DNA from: JAHEEL01 sp963785245 | GTDB lineage: Bacteria; Actinomycetota; Acidimicrobiia; Spongiisociales; UBA5794 | DNA: 64,000 nt | Direction: 5' to 3' | NCBI GenBank assembly: GCA_963785245.1 | Contig: CAWAUO010000013.1 | Coordinates: 1 to 64,000, forward strand | Shown: piece after piece, positions 9,204-19,219 of the stretch | Position numbering within the stretch: the first letter of the stretch is position 1 | How the letters are laid out: each line of letters opens with the position of its first letter | Notes under the pieces: model-generated | Seen by the model: the letters and a program-made list of their open reading frames with translations, nothing else | Told to the model about the DNA's origin: nothing | Databases searched by the model: none | Translations under genes and position numbers: made by a program

Positions 9204-10229
9204 GTGCCGGACGAGATCGTCTTTGAGGTTCACGATTCCATCGCCTCTCGTGCTGAGCCGGTGAGCCTGGAAGAAGCTGGCCTACGTGAACACGAGCACC
9301 TCCAGGAGTGGGTAGTAGCCAACCCTGATGTGCTCGGCGAGGGCGTCATGGTCGTTACGGCTGAGTACGGACGGTGGGTCACGTGGTCCGGATCAAGGGA
9401 GATGGACCGCCTCGATGTTCTCGGCCTTGGTACGGACGGCCGTCTCGTGGTCGCTGAGCTGAAGCGCGGCCGTGCCCCCGACACGGTCGACATGCAGGCG
9501 CTCAAATATGCCGCCATGGTGTCGAGGTTCGATGCTGATCGTCTCGCGGACGCTCACGCTGCGTTCTTGAAGACGAGGGGCGAGGTAATCAGCGACTCGG
9601 AGGCTATGGATCGGCTCAACAACCACGCCCAATTCTCCATGGATGCGGAGACGCTGCGAACTCCACGTGTCGTACTTCTTGCCTCCTCGTTCCCGCACAC
9701 GGTGACCTCGACAGCAGTGTGGTTGAGCGAGATGGGAATCGACATCTCGTTGGTTCAGTTTCAGGCGTACCGGGTTTCCGATCGGATTCTCGTCAGTGTC
9801 TCGACCTTGTACCCGGTGAAGGATGTTGAGGAGTTCACGGTTGCGCCTACCCGGGCCGCCCGCAGGTCTCCCGCACAGTCTGATCTGCCCGAAGTGGAGT
9901 GGTCCGCATCCGACTACGCGAAGCTGGCCGATGCGGTGTCGAATCCGACCGTCATCGCCGCGTTGTCTTTGTGCGCCGAGAATCCCGGCGAGTGGGTCGC
10001 TCTTCGGGACATTGAGGCGAGAGCGAACCGGACTCGATATGAGGCCAGGGCCGATCTTGCAGGACTCACGATGATGGTGAAGAGCCGGTTCGAACGCATC
10101 AACTGGCCAATCGGAGTCGAGTGGGAAGCCGGCGGCCCCGAGCAACAGTACTACCGCATGTCCAACGATCAGGCGGCCATGTGGTTGGCCGCGAAGGGCG
10201 GCCAAGTGGAATCCGAGGACAACACCTAG
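9204..10229 (+). CDS. NucS/DUF91-like PD-(D/E)XK nuclease domain protein
   Basis: Intact, 341 residues from GTG 9204 with GAGTGAGG upstream. Residues about 65-105 read REMDRLDVLGLGTDGRL followed by VVAELKRG and MQALKYAAMVS: an Asp, an ExK and a downstream Gln/Lys helix, as in the NucS/RecB-like core of DUF91 proteins. The upstream HLQEWVVANPDVLGEG fits the helical lead-in of the same family. The C-terminal ~110 residues (VEWSASDYAKLADAV onward) are a separate helical domain, perhaps DNA-binding. The only plus-strand gene between 5 and 36 kb. It may act on branched or mismatched DNA like NucS, or as a restriction factor; the sequence cannot separate these. Confidence 0.65.
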   Translation: MPDEIVFEVHDSIASRAEPVSLEEAGLREHEHLQEWVVANPDVLGEGVMVVTAEYGRWVTWSGSREMDRLDVLGLGTDGRLVVAELKRGRAPDTVDMQALKYAAMVSRFDADRLADAHAAFLKTRGEVISDSEAMDRLNNHAQFSMDAETLRTPRVVLLASSFPHTVTSTAVWLSEMGIDISLVQFQAYRVSDRILVSVSTLYPVKDVEEFTVAPTRAARRSPAQSDLPEVEWSASDYAKLADAVSNPTVIAALSLCAENPGEWVALRDIEARANRTRYEARADLAGLTMMVKSRFERINWPIGVEWEAGGPEQQYYRMSNDQAAMWLAAKGGQVESEDNT

Positions 10230-10550
10230 TGTGACCTGCCCCGCATCGCGGGACTCCTCGCGCACCGCTGGTCTCTTGGAAGTCCTGGAGTGAAATCCAG
10301 AAGTCTCTTCCGCTCAAATCATTGAAGAACGCGTCCCAAGGGTCGTACTTGCCCATCGGAGCGGACGGTAGCTCCGTTGAACGACGCACTCGTCGCAGAG
10401 CGTCGCGGTGCTGACCGCCTAGTTCCCGTTGGGGGCTACTTCGTCGGCCCACGTCCGTCCGAATGCCACAGCGACGGGACGGCACCCAGCCGCTCCCTCA
10501 CATCGAAGGTCACCGTGAGCCAATCCCAGACTCGGCCCGCCCCACTTCGG
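10230..10550. other. Convergent spacer with only a remnant frame
   Basis: Lies between the 3' ends of the NucS-like gene (plus) and the glycosylase gene (minus). Apart from the MGKYDPWDAFF remnant described separately, I see no intact gene and no strong terminator hairpin. Confidence 0.35.
10260..10356 (-). pseudogene. Possible remnant of a DUF7662-like small protein
   Basis: From an ATG at 10356 the minus strand reads MGKYDPWDAFFNDLSG, then FWISLQDFQET. MGKYDP followed by a strand and an acidic/Phe turn is the usual beginning of DUF7662-type small proteins. The expected rest (a Pro-rich turn and Trp-rich strand) is not found, and the frame runs into the end of the NucS-like gene. About 30 recognisable residues remain. 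Weak call. Confidence 0.3.
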
Positions 10551-11185
10551 CTATCTACTCCCATCGACGTAGGCGCAATCCGCAACGATCGGGCAACTTC
10601 CACAGCCCGGCGTCGGCCTGCAGATCTCGGCGGCAAAATCCAGGACTCCCAGCCAGAGCGAACGGGCCTCTCCGAGATCGGCCAACTCCGCGGCAAGGGC
10701 CCAAAGTTCGGTGTCCGAGTTCGGCCGCCTCTCCCCCGGCAACCCGAAATAGCGCCTGAGGACCCGCGCAATCACCCAGTCCACGACGGGTAGGTCCACT
10801 CCGAGGGCGAACACCGGAATCGCGTGCGCTCCATACGGCCCGATTCCCGGAAGCGCCGCCAGTTCAGCCGGATCAGACGGAACTCCACCGAGCTCGACTA
10901 GTGCTCCTCCAAGCGCCGTGAGCGTCGACGCCCGCTTCCTGAGCCCGAGCGGTCGGATCACTCTCTCGACCGTGGTAGTCCGTGCCCGAGCAAGCTTCTC
11001 GGGCGTGGGCCATCGCTGCAGGAACTCACGGAACACCGGTTCGACGTTCTCCCCCGCGTCCGCTGCAGAAAGACCTCGCCAACGAGCACCTCGTACAGGT
11101 CTTCTGAGTCTCGCCACGCGAACGAGCGGCCCGATTGGTAGTGGAAGGTGACCATCGCGTGGTGGAATGTGATCGGATCTTCCAT
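10551..11185 (-). CDS. HhH-GPD DNA glycosylase, MutY-like catalytic domain only (frame broken once)
   Basis: Starts at ATG 11185 (MEDPITFHHAMVTFHYQ), about 211 residues when joined. EVLVGEVFLQRT corresponds to the MutY segment carrying the catalytic Glu. LPGIGPYGAHAI is the helix-hairpin-helix, followed by LPVVDW with the conserved Asp. The end has four Cys (CRPTPGCGSCPIVADC, spacing 5-2-5) for an iron-sulfur cluster. The NUDIX-like 8-oxoG domain of MutY is missing, as in Mig/MIG-type T:G glycosylases. Frame shift near 11058 in a run of five G; six would restore it. Last gene of the long minus-strand train, 40 bases after the Argonaute gene. It may repair T:G pairs left by deaminated 5-methylcytosine (inference from the nearby C5 methyltransferase). 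Confidence 0.75.
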
Positions 11186-11225
11186 GCCCCCGTTCTTAGC
11201 ACGCTGGACCGGGAGCCCGCCAGGT

Positions 11226-12787
11226 CTACATCACGACGGGAGCGTTTCCGCGGAAGCGGAGATCCGTATCGCTTGCTCCCGCAATCCCGTCTGCCCAGTA
11301 GATCGGTGCCGGCAACGTCCGCTGGTGCAAGCCGAGGCCGGGGCTGAGGGTCTGCCCGGCGACGATCGACGCTATGTCGGCGTGCGAGAGTTCGAGCCGA
11401 TTCCACGACTCCTCCCATGCGACCTTCGCGATGGCAGGCAGATCCCGTGCGCTGCGCGGGGGTGCGGGCGCCAAGAACATCGTCGTCGACTCGGGCACGC
11501 GAACGGCGAAGGGCGCCGACAGCATCAGTCGGCCGCCGCCTGCACGGTATGCCATCGGATTCCCACGTTTTCGGTATTCCACGAGTGTCACGTTCGACCC
11601 GAGAGCCTGAAAGACCACGTGAGGCAGCTCCCGCTCGAACAACCTCCCATCGCGGAGCACCAGTACCGGATCACCGCCGGCTTGCACCGACCGCAGATGT
11701 GAAGCTACGGCGAGCAGCATCGGCCTCAACGTCGCGGGCAAAGCGGTCTCATCCCTGCGCTGGCGGCCCAGCCACACACCGGCCAACGCTCCCATCGGAT
11801 CGATGAGCGTTACAGCCAGTTTCGATGCATCCGGCCCCCGCCGATGGCTCAAGTCGATGCCTACCGACCACAGGTCGCTGGGTCCCGGGCTCGTCCGCAC
11901 CACGTGCGGTCGACCACCAGACGCAATCAGAAGCGACGGCAGCTGATCCGGGATTGAGAAGTCAGCGCGTCCGTTGCATACGATCGCCGGTATCGCACTC
12001 CGGCTGCGTCCATGGCAGCAAACAACAACTGTGTCTCCCGCGATGGCTCTCGATCCCTTCGCGGCAATACGAACAGCACGGTTCGATCACCGGCAACCGA
12101 TTCGGCACCGACGACGTCGGCCAGGGCGTTCGCCAGGTCGGTTGTGGATACGACCTGGACCCGTGGCGCGGCGCCACGCTGGCCTGCCGCTCTCGAAAGC
12201 CGATGGCCCACCGACTCGGCAAACGACGCAGGCACACCATCGACGGGACACACACTGATCATCCAATTCTGCGGGACCGCATCGAATCCGTGTGCCTTGT
12301 ACGCGTTGTTCAGGCGTGTGCCGAGTCCGATGGGCTTGCCGCCAATTTGCACCGTTGGGGGTCCGACGGGAACCTGCTCGACGTCCACCGTCTTGCACTC
12401 ACCGCCGATCCTCGATGCCAGTCCTTCCAGCAGTTCCCACTGTTGAGCAACCGTCTCTTCGCCGCTTCGCCCTGTGGGTCGAGTCCCACCGACGATTTCG
12501 TGTTCTGGGCGTGCGTCGCGATCCGGGCTCCCGGTGGCGTAGTAGCTGCGTTGGCTGAGCGCCGCAACAGACCAGCGCTTTGGTGAGAGCCACAACCGCG
12601 CCAGAACGAGATCGTCTGAGAAATCGAATCCTCGCCCCGACCGACGTTCGCCTGGCACACGGATGCGCTGGCGCTCCGGGACGATCTCCACTCCCGCCGC
12701 GGCTGCCGCCGCACTCAGCGTGGCAATCCAGTCCCCGCCGGGGATGGGGCCGATGGCTGCAAGAGAGAGGCGGTCACTCGCCGTCAC
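11226..12787 (-). CDS. Prokaryotic Argonaute, MID-PIWI architecture (frame broken once)
   Basis: GTG 12787 overlaps the helicase stop (GTGA). Joined length is about 520 residues, that of a short or truncated pAgo. The C-terminal ~210 residues read as PIWI: WSVGIDLSH (first Asp, about residue 311), a possible Glu finger in RDET, VLVLRDGR (second Asp, about 379), a basic strand before RGNPMAYRA, and LPAPIYWADGIAG near the end, where the fourth catalytic position falls (Asp). This fits a DEDX tetrad, so it may be a slicer, unlike most short pAgos. Before it, residues about 225-300 (RTVLFVLPRRDRE, AMDAAGVRYRRSYA) fit a MID domain. No PAZ is evident. Frame shift near 11945; one extra T would repair it. 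Confidence 0.75.
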
Positions 12788-14911
12788 ACGAATTCAGTAT
12801 CCCAGTAATCGTCGGTGACTGAATCGAGGAACGGTGAGGGTCGGGAGGCGTCGGCGGCGACCAGCAAACGCCTCATCGCTCTTGTGCCGGCGACGAACAG
12901 GAGCCGGTGCTGTCGGGCGATGTGGTCCGCCGGATCGGTACCTCGCGGGCGGGCAGGGCAGCCGACCGTCGTTCACACCGAATATGACAACGATCGGGAA
13001 CCCGAGGCCTTTGGATGCGTGCATGGTGGTGACCGTCACGCCGGTGTAGTCAATGGCGAGGTTCTTGGAGACCATCTTTTTCGGTCGGTATTTCGGATCG
13101 ATCACCTTGAGTACGTCATCCATTTCGGTGGAGGTGGGACAGAGAATCGCAACCGAGTCGGGTCCCACACGCTCGTCCCGCATCGCCTCGAAGATGAATC
13201 GGTTCAGTCTGGGACCCAGCACATCCATTCCCGTGTACTTGACGAATGTGGGAGGGACGCCGTGATATACCGGCTCCGTGTCGAGTGTCTCGGCGTCTTC
13301 GGCTGCGGGTGCGAGCTGCTTGACGGCTTGCCATATCTCGTGGGTCGTCCGGTAGTTCTTCCGCAGGATCTGTGTCCTTCCTACGAACTTGAGATCCTCG
13401 GCAACTCGGTTCCACGACATGCCGGTGGCGTAGATGCTCTGATTCGAGTCCGCGGTGACGAATACGTTGGATGTCGGCTTCGCGAGACCGACGGCAAACC
13501 GAACCCCCACGGGTCGAAGGTCCTGCGCTTCGTCCACAAATACATAGTCGTATCGGGGATGCACGTTGGCCAAGGCAGCCTGGTGACGCTCAGTGAAGAG
13601 GCACCTCTCGTCCTTCCGGAGCGCTGCTTTGAGCTCCACGTAGAACGCCCAGACGTGTACTCGTTGTCGCTTCGTGAGGCCTCGCTTCCGACCGGTTCGC
13701 CGAATCTCGAGATACTCGTCCCGAGTACGCAGGTCTTGACCCACGATCACCCAGTCGACTTCCTCCAAGAGGTAGGCGGCGTCTTCCGCCGAGAATCCGA
13801 AAGACGAATTGCTCTTCCTGCACTCCGCTATGGCCTTGAGGGCGTGGCGTTTCGCATCGCTCTGGCTCATTGGTTGCAGCTGGCGCATTTCGTCCGGAAG
13901 GTGCTGCTTCACTACCTCATCGAGCGTTTCGATCTGGATCCGGTGCTGGGAGTCGATTGCTCCGATCGCTTTGAGCAGGTGCCTCGAGGCGTTGACCAGC
14001 GAGTTCGTGAAGGTGGTCAGGAGAATCCGCAACTGCTGCTGCTGACCGGGAAGCTTGCGCGACTCGCGGTCGATCAACTCACGGATGCAGTAGAGGGCGA
14101 CCACAGACTTGCCGGAGCCGGGGCCACCCTTCAGAAGCCACGGTCCCTGTGGAACCTCTCGGTCGAATCGGCCGACGAACGCCTTCTGGTCCTCGTCGAG
14201 CTTCAGCAGGAAGCTGCTCAGCTCGCGGATCTCGCCGTTCGAGGCGATGATGTCATCGGGATCGTCGACCATGCGAACCGGTTGCTGCACGACCTCCTGG
14301 ATCGACGGCGGCCAGATGCAGTTGAGGACGAGCCAGACGACATTCGGAGGAACCCGATTCGTGAGCGCAAGTAGATCGCTCTCCGTGGCGGCCGAGGCGA
14401 ACGCCTGGTGGAATTGGGTGTCTACGCCCCAGTCGGCGAGGAGCTCGGCTGAGAGTTCGTACGGCAGGAGTTCGTCCGGCGACCGCTGCGTATCGACAGG
14501 CGGGTCCGTCATGACTTCAATCAACTCTTTGGCCGTCGGCTCCCGTTCGATGAGACCACCAAGACCACCGGTGACGATCCGGACACCCGGCGTTCCGTCG
14601 TCGTTCGCCCCAAGCCGGTCGTAGATGTCCTTTCGATCGCCGAGCATGAGCAGCGTGATCGTCCCGCTCCGCCCATTCGAGTCAATGCGGTAGACGAGTC
14701 GGTACGAGTCTGACACTCGGAGTCGCCACAGACCGCTATAGCCATGAAGCCTCTTGATCTTCGGCGGTTGAGGTTGCGGGGGGTGGTTACGCAAGACGTC
14801 CCAAGCCCGGTTTGCAGCGTTCTGCACACGACGAGGAGCACGGTTGATGTCCGCCATGTAGCCGTCTTGCATGGCCAGTTCGTACACGGGCACCCCGCTT
14901 CGCCGAATCAA
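12784..14911 (-). CDS. RelE-like domain fused to UvrD-type SF1 helicase
   Basis: Starts at TTG 14911, or the in-frame GTG seven codons on; both keep the first RelE strand (VYELAMQ). Residues about 8-100 look like a RelE/ParE fold (IKRLHGYSGLWRLRV, YRLVYRID, ITLLMLGDRKDIYDRL). Then comes an SF1A helicase: LKGGPGSGKSVV (Walker A, near 265), YDYVFVDEAQDL (Walker B), RKNYRTTHEI, and TTMHASKGLGFPIVVIFG (motif V). The last ~50 residues are in another frame after about 12955, where an extra C splits RLPARPRGTDP; the true C-terminus is DDYWDTEFV. The stop overlaps the Argonaute start (GTGA), so the two are translated together. It probably unwinds or tracks on DNA for the Argonaute (inference). Confidence 0.8.
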
Positions 14912-14961
14912 TCTAACTCAGTCAACATCGACCGAGTTCCGCCACGCGTTGAGCCTTGTTC

Positions 14962-15692
14962 TCAATAGAGAGCAAGGACCTCGGGAAGGGCCGACAGATC
15001 GAAGAGGCGACGCTGTTCGATCATCTCGGCCAGCGCATCCTGCTGCTCGGGAGTGCCCGCAAGATCGGTGGCACGCACCAGGGGATCAAGCGTGGCGTGG
15101 TAAACGGCGTCGACTTCGCCGGTTCCTCGAGCTATCGCGGCGAGCCGAGTGGGCAACGGCTCGGCGGTGACGGAGACGATGTGGGGCTGCCGACCTCTCC
15201 GCAGCCGGGTGAGGAGCACGGACTCGTGGCGGATGTTCTGAACGCGGTCGGAGCGAATCGTCCACTTGCATGACACCGCCGCATGAAGGAATGGCAGCTC
15301 CCCGAAGTTCTCCAGAGCGACCGTGACGTCGGGCTTGATTAGGTAGTCGGTTCCCACGACGGTCCGAGGATCCCGCTGCGATCCTAGAGATCAGAGCGTC
15401 GAGATCGGAGACATGGGCGTATTGGGCGAATTCGGTGATCGGCTGCCCGAGGGCGACGGACCAGACTCGATCCGGGCGCCAACGCATTGAGGTCGGCCTT
15501 CAGCATCTCGGCGACGCCTCGCTCGAGCATCGCTCCGGCTCCTTGGCCGGTGAGCTCGGTCGGACTGTCGATCTCAAGGATCTGCAGGATCGCGGCGGCG
15601 ATCTCGATCGACGTCCGGCTCCCCTTGTCGGCCGTATTGGGCACGCCCTTTCGCCAGCCGAGGATGTCGCCGAGGAACGCCGGGGTGGTCAC
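14962..15692 (-). CDS. NgoMIV-like type II restriction endonuclease (frame broken twice)
   Basis: GTG 15692 overlaps the methyltransferase stop (GTGA). N-terminus: LGDILGWRKGVPNTADKGSR. Near residue 119 is KPDVTVAL, then AAVSCKWTIRSDRVQN, and later IVSVTAEPLPTRLAAIA and GTGEVDAVYH. PD followed by SxK, rather than ExK, is the signature of the Cfr10I/NgoMIV group, tetrameric enzymes cutting CCGG-core sites; the SCKWTIRSDR block is the part I recognise. Coding sense shifts near 15474 and 15385, each repaired by removing one base from a C or G run. About 243 residues joined. Predicted site GCCGGC or RCCGGY (inference). It is paired with the C5 methyltransferase upstream. Confidence 0.7.
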
Positions 15693-16778
15693 GAATCGAG
15701 CAGCGTGTCGCGCAGATGTCGAGCCAGAGCAGCGGCCAGAACCGGCGGCACGGCATTGCCGATTTGGCGGGCGATCTCAATCTTGGTTCCGCACCATTTG
15801 AAGTCATCGGGGAACGTTTGGATTCGGGCAGCTTCCCAGTGGGTGATCGGCCGATTGACGCGGTTCTTCGGATCATCGACATCGTATTGGGGGTGGAGGT
15901 AGCGGCCCTTCTCCGGCTTGTAGAACTCGGTGCGAATGGTGAGCGCCGGCTTGTCCCATTCGAGGCGTCCCATGACATCGGTGGTGCCGGTGGGCTTGTT
16001 CGCCCAACATGCCGGCAGCAGCGTCTTCGGGGAGATCGAATCGACCGCCGCCGGGTGGTACTGCGTCGTAGCGCAGCAAGACTGAAGTCGCCCTCGGATG
16101 CCGCGAAAGGTGGAGCTCTTCGGCTTTGAACGGACCCGCGATGCCATCGTCGCGTCGCCGATCGGGCAGCGTCGACGGGCCCGATTCGAACGGGATCCCG
16201 GCAAGCGCGGCTTCGAGCCCGTTCCAGGATGGCAAGCCATCGCGACTATGGGTCGGTGCGGGGAGGGTCGGCATTCCCACTCGTGATCCGATGAGGATCG
16301 CCCGCCTGCGGCGCTGGGGGACTCCGAAGTCGGCGGCATTGAGCACCCCGGCCACCAGCTCGTAGCCCTCAAGGACCTGGCCTTCGTTCGTCCAGTCTTG
16401 CATCAGTCCGAATTGGCCCGACTTGAGGAATTGGGGAACATTCTCAAGAACGAAGACTCGCGGTTGAACATGAGCCACAACCCGTGCGTATTCCTTCCAG
16501 AGGACGTTGCGCTCGTCGTCGGGATCACGCGTTCCGAGCTGAGAGAAGCCCTGACAGGGCGGTCCACCGACGACCACGTCGGCATCGGGGAATTCGGAAT
16601 CGGGGATCGTCGGTGATGTCGTCCGCCACAACGTGAGGACCGAAGTTCTCTTCGTAGGTCGCCGCCGCCTGCGGCTCCCACTCCACGGCGATACACGGGG
16701 ATGAAGCCCTCGTCCTCAAACCCTCTGTGTGATACCTCCGCAACCGGCGAAGAGGTCAATCATCCGCATCGAATTCAT
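15689..16778 (-). CDS. DNA (cytosine-5) methyltransferase (frame broken)
   Basis: Starts at ATG 16778 or 16769. The C5-MTase motifs are in order: MRMIDLFAGCGG (motif I, SAM), VVVGGPPCQGFSQLG (motif IV with the catalytic Cys), FVLENVPQFL (VI), VPQRRRRAILIGSR (VIII), a target-recognition stretch around LEWDKPALTIRT, and IARQIGNAVPP (X). Frame shifts near 16735, 16690, 16610 and 16040; the 16610 one is an extra C in a C run. About 360 residues joined. It protects host sites from the NgoMIV-like enzyme to which it is coupled by GTGA. In class 2 DISARM a C5 methylase (drmMII) is a core part, so a shared role is possible, but the restriction partner makes a type II system the simpler reading. Confidence 0.85.
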
Positions 16779-16863
16779 CTACTTACAGTCGTGTAACTTC
16801 GACCCGGATAGTACCGCCCCTGGGTGACAGATTCCGGAATGGAAGGCGATCAACGGTCCGGTC

Positions 16864-18803
16864 CTATTCGTCACTCCCACCGAGCTCCCGCAAGTACGAG
16901 TTCCCGTCTCTCGGCCTGAGCGGTGTTCGCGAGAAGAACGGCGAGCGTCCCCTGGTTGCTCGAGGCCCCGTTGCTCCCCCGGCAAAGGCAGTGCTGTCCG
17001 TTCGCCTCGTCGCCATGGTCAGATAGCAGTGCTCCTTGGCCCGGGTCATCGCCACGTACAGCAGCCTCCGTTCTTCCTCAACGTCGGCGGATTCCCGCGG
17101 TGAGGGGATCACGCCGTTCTCGACACCCATTGTGATCGCGGGCGCGGCGCGTCAGGCCCTTCGAACGTGACATCGACATAATCGCGACGCCCTCGGATTC
17201 CAAGGCTACATCTCGCGTGACCGGCTCCAGCTGGTTGAGGAAGTGTCCGATCCCTTCCGACTGTGGTGTCACGCGACCGACTGCTCGCAAGACGTCGCGC
17301 AACTGGTCATCCAGATCTATCCCGAATGCTGTCGCGGTGTCGATCAACCACGAGGCCCAGCCGTCGTCGGTCTCCGGAAAGGACTCCAGATCAAGTTCGT
17401 CCAGCAACCCAGACACCTCCCGCAGGAGCGCTAGAGCCCTGTTTCGCGACTGCACAGGGGATTCGACTACTGGATCGGAGGGAAGGGCCAACAGACGTTC
17501 CGAGAACCGTATTGTCTGGTCCATTGCGCTGTCGGCAACGAGAGTGATGAAGCGATCCGATATGCCGCGTGTTGCCTTCATGAGTCCCCACCAAGCCAGA
17601 TCATCGTTCCTGTTCTGAGCAATACGTGCAAGGGCAAGGGCTCTGCGAGCTTCCGTGCTCTGCAGCGGAGCGACTGCCTGCTCGACATCGACGGCCGCGA
17701 CTCCGCGATCGGTGGAGCGCGTCGCGGAGCGGCCTGCTCCAGGCCTCGTTGTGGTCGCCGCGGACCATGATGACGATCTCCGAGAACGGGATTGCATAGT
17801 CCTCAGCGAGTGTCTTCACGAGCCTCGCGACACCCGTCCGTTCTTCGGCCGCGTTCGCAAACGACAGGTATGCGAATTCGCCGGGGGGACTGCCACGCTT
17901 GGGCCGGAGACGCGGCTTCGCCGGACGCGTCGGCGCCCTCTCGATCAGATCTTGGGCCGGATCGAGGATGTCTGCACCGCACCGTTGAGACATGGAGAGG
18001 GTGTAGTCCTCGGCGTTCTCGAAGTCCTGAGCGAACGTCCGGATGCCGGACGGGTCGGCCATCCGAAAGCCGTAGATCGACTGGTCATCATCGCCTACGG
18101 CCAGCACATACACACCGTGGCGAGCGAGAGCCTGCAACATGCCGACCTCGCAGAGGTTCAGATCCTGATACTCGTCGACAATCAGAAGCTGAAGATCGCG
18201 AAGCTCGACGTCGGGATGATCGTCCAAAAGTTCAGCCGCTTTGAGGGGCATCTCGGAGAAGAGGGAATACCCGAACGCTGCACGATGCTGGCGCCACAAA
18301 CTGAGATAGGTGTTCCGCAGTCGGGGATCTAGGTCCGTGACGAGAACGAACTCCGGATCCATGCTCTCCCACCTAGCGGCCAGCTCTCGCTCCAATTTGG
18401 AGACAAGCCGCGCGTCGGCCGATTCGTAGCCTCTGGCTCGCAGCCTTCGCCCGATGTCGGCCTGAATGAGATTCTTGGATTCCCACATGTCGGGAATCCG
18501 AATCGGCCTGGGAAGATCCGCATAGCGGTCGTTCACCATCAGGAGCGACAATGCGTAGGAGTGCAGTGTCGTCGGTTCCAGGCTGTGACCGCTCGCGGCG
18601 GCGCTCAGTGCGAGCTCTTTGGTGGCGGCTCGCGTGAAGGTGGCCACACGAACGGCATCCGGTCCGTGGGCCTCCCGCAGTCGTGTCGCGAGTGTCAGCA
18701 CCGTCGTGCTCTTGCCCGTGCCCGGGCCGGCCAATATCCGCCCGTTCTTGTCGATCGGATGATCGAGGATCTGTCTCTGCTCGGGGGTCCAATCGATCGC
18801 CAT
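16864..18803 (-). CDS. UvrD/Rep-type ATP-dependent DNA helicase (frame broken)
   Basis: ATG 18803 (MAIDWTPEQRQILDHP) sits on the stop of the preceding gene (TGATG). Helicase motifs: ILAGPGTGKSTTVL (I), TRAATKELALSAA (Ia), LLIVDEYQDLN (II), GDDDQSIYGFR (III), and at the end ERRLLYVAMTRAKEHCYL (VI). About 646 residues joined, shorter than UvrD itself. Frame changes lie between about 17680 and 17800 and near 17130. It moves 3'-5' on ssDNA if like its relatives. Its tight coupling to the SRA-like gene suggests that the two form a recognition-plus-helicase unit. Gabija GajB is similar in type, but there is no GajA (OLD nuclease) here. Confidence 0.8.
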
Positions 18804-19219
18804 CAGCCACCATCCGCCTCAAGTATGAAGACAAACACTCCGCGGGGCCCGTCATTGATGTCGGGTTCGATTGAGGTTGAGACTGATTTCACACGATGGG
18901 GACCGCGATAGCGGTACCGGTTCTTCGCCTCGTTGATGAAGACGTGAACCTGCATACCGGTGAGATGAGCCCACACCAAGGCTCGGTTGCCAATCCGGAG
19001 CTTCTGATCACCGGTCAAGCCCTCTCCGACATAGCGAATCGTCGAACCGTGGATCTCGTCTTCGTAGATTGCATCCTTGCCACCTCCGATGATCACACCG
19101 ATGCGATCCAGATCGGGGAATGTGCCCGAGTACCGGATGCCACCTTGATGTTTGCCTCCGATGAACGTGTTGATCTGGTTGGCTGTGCAGTCCTTGCCGG
19201 ATGCGAGTTGGTCAGTCAC
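18803..19219 (-). CDS. SRA/YDG-like putative DNA-binding protein
   Basis: Intact, 138 residues from GTG 19219, overlapping the methylase stop by 8 bases. The central part reads YSGTFPDLDRIGVII, YEDEIHGSTIRYVGEG, then TGDQKLRIGNRALV and VHVFINEAKNRYRYRG. The order Tyr-x-Gly-x-Gly, GDQ-x-L, GNRAL and a VxVF strand recalls SRA/YDG domains that flip and read modified bases, though the classic Asp-Asp-rich loop is absent. It may be a modified-base or nick sensor feeding the UvrD helicase it overlaps (TGATG). The fold assignment is tentative; a structure prediction would settle it. Confidence 0.5.
   Translation of the reverse strand: MTDQLASGKDCTANQINTFIGGKHQGGIRYSGTFPDLDRIGVIIGGGKDAIYEDEIHGSTIRYVGEGLTGDQKLRIGNRALVWAHLTGMQVHVFINEAKNRYRYRGPHRVKSVSTSIEPDINDGPRGVFVFILEADGG

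Noticed and set aside
12815..14374. A 519-residue plus-strand frame
   Set aside because: It is the shadow of the RelE-UvrD helicase gene, whose motifs are clear on the minus strand.
16864..18803. Gabija system (GajA-GajB)
   Set aside because: The UvrD gene resembles GajB in type, but no OLD-family nuclease gene (GajA) is beside it.
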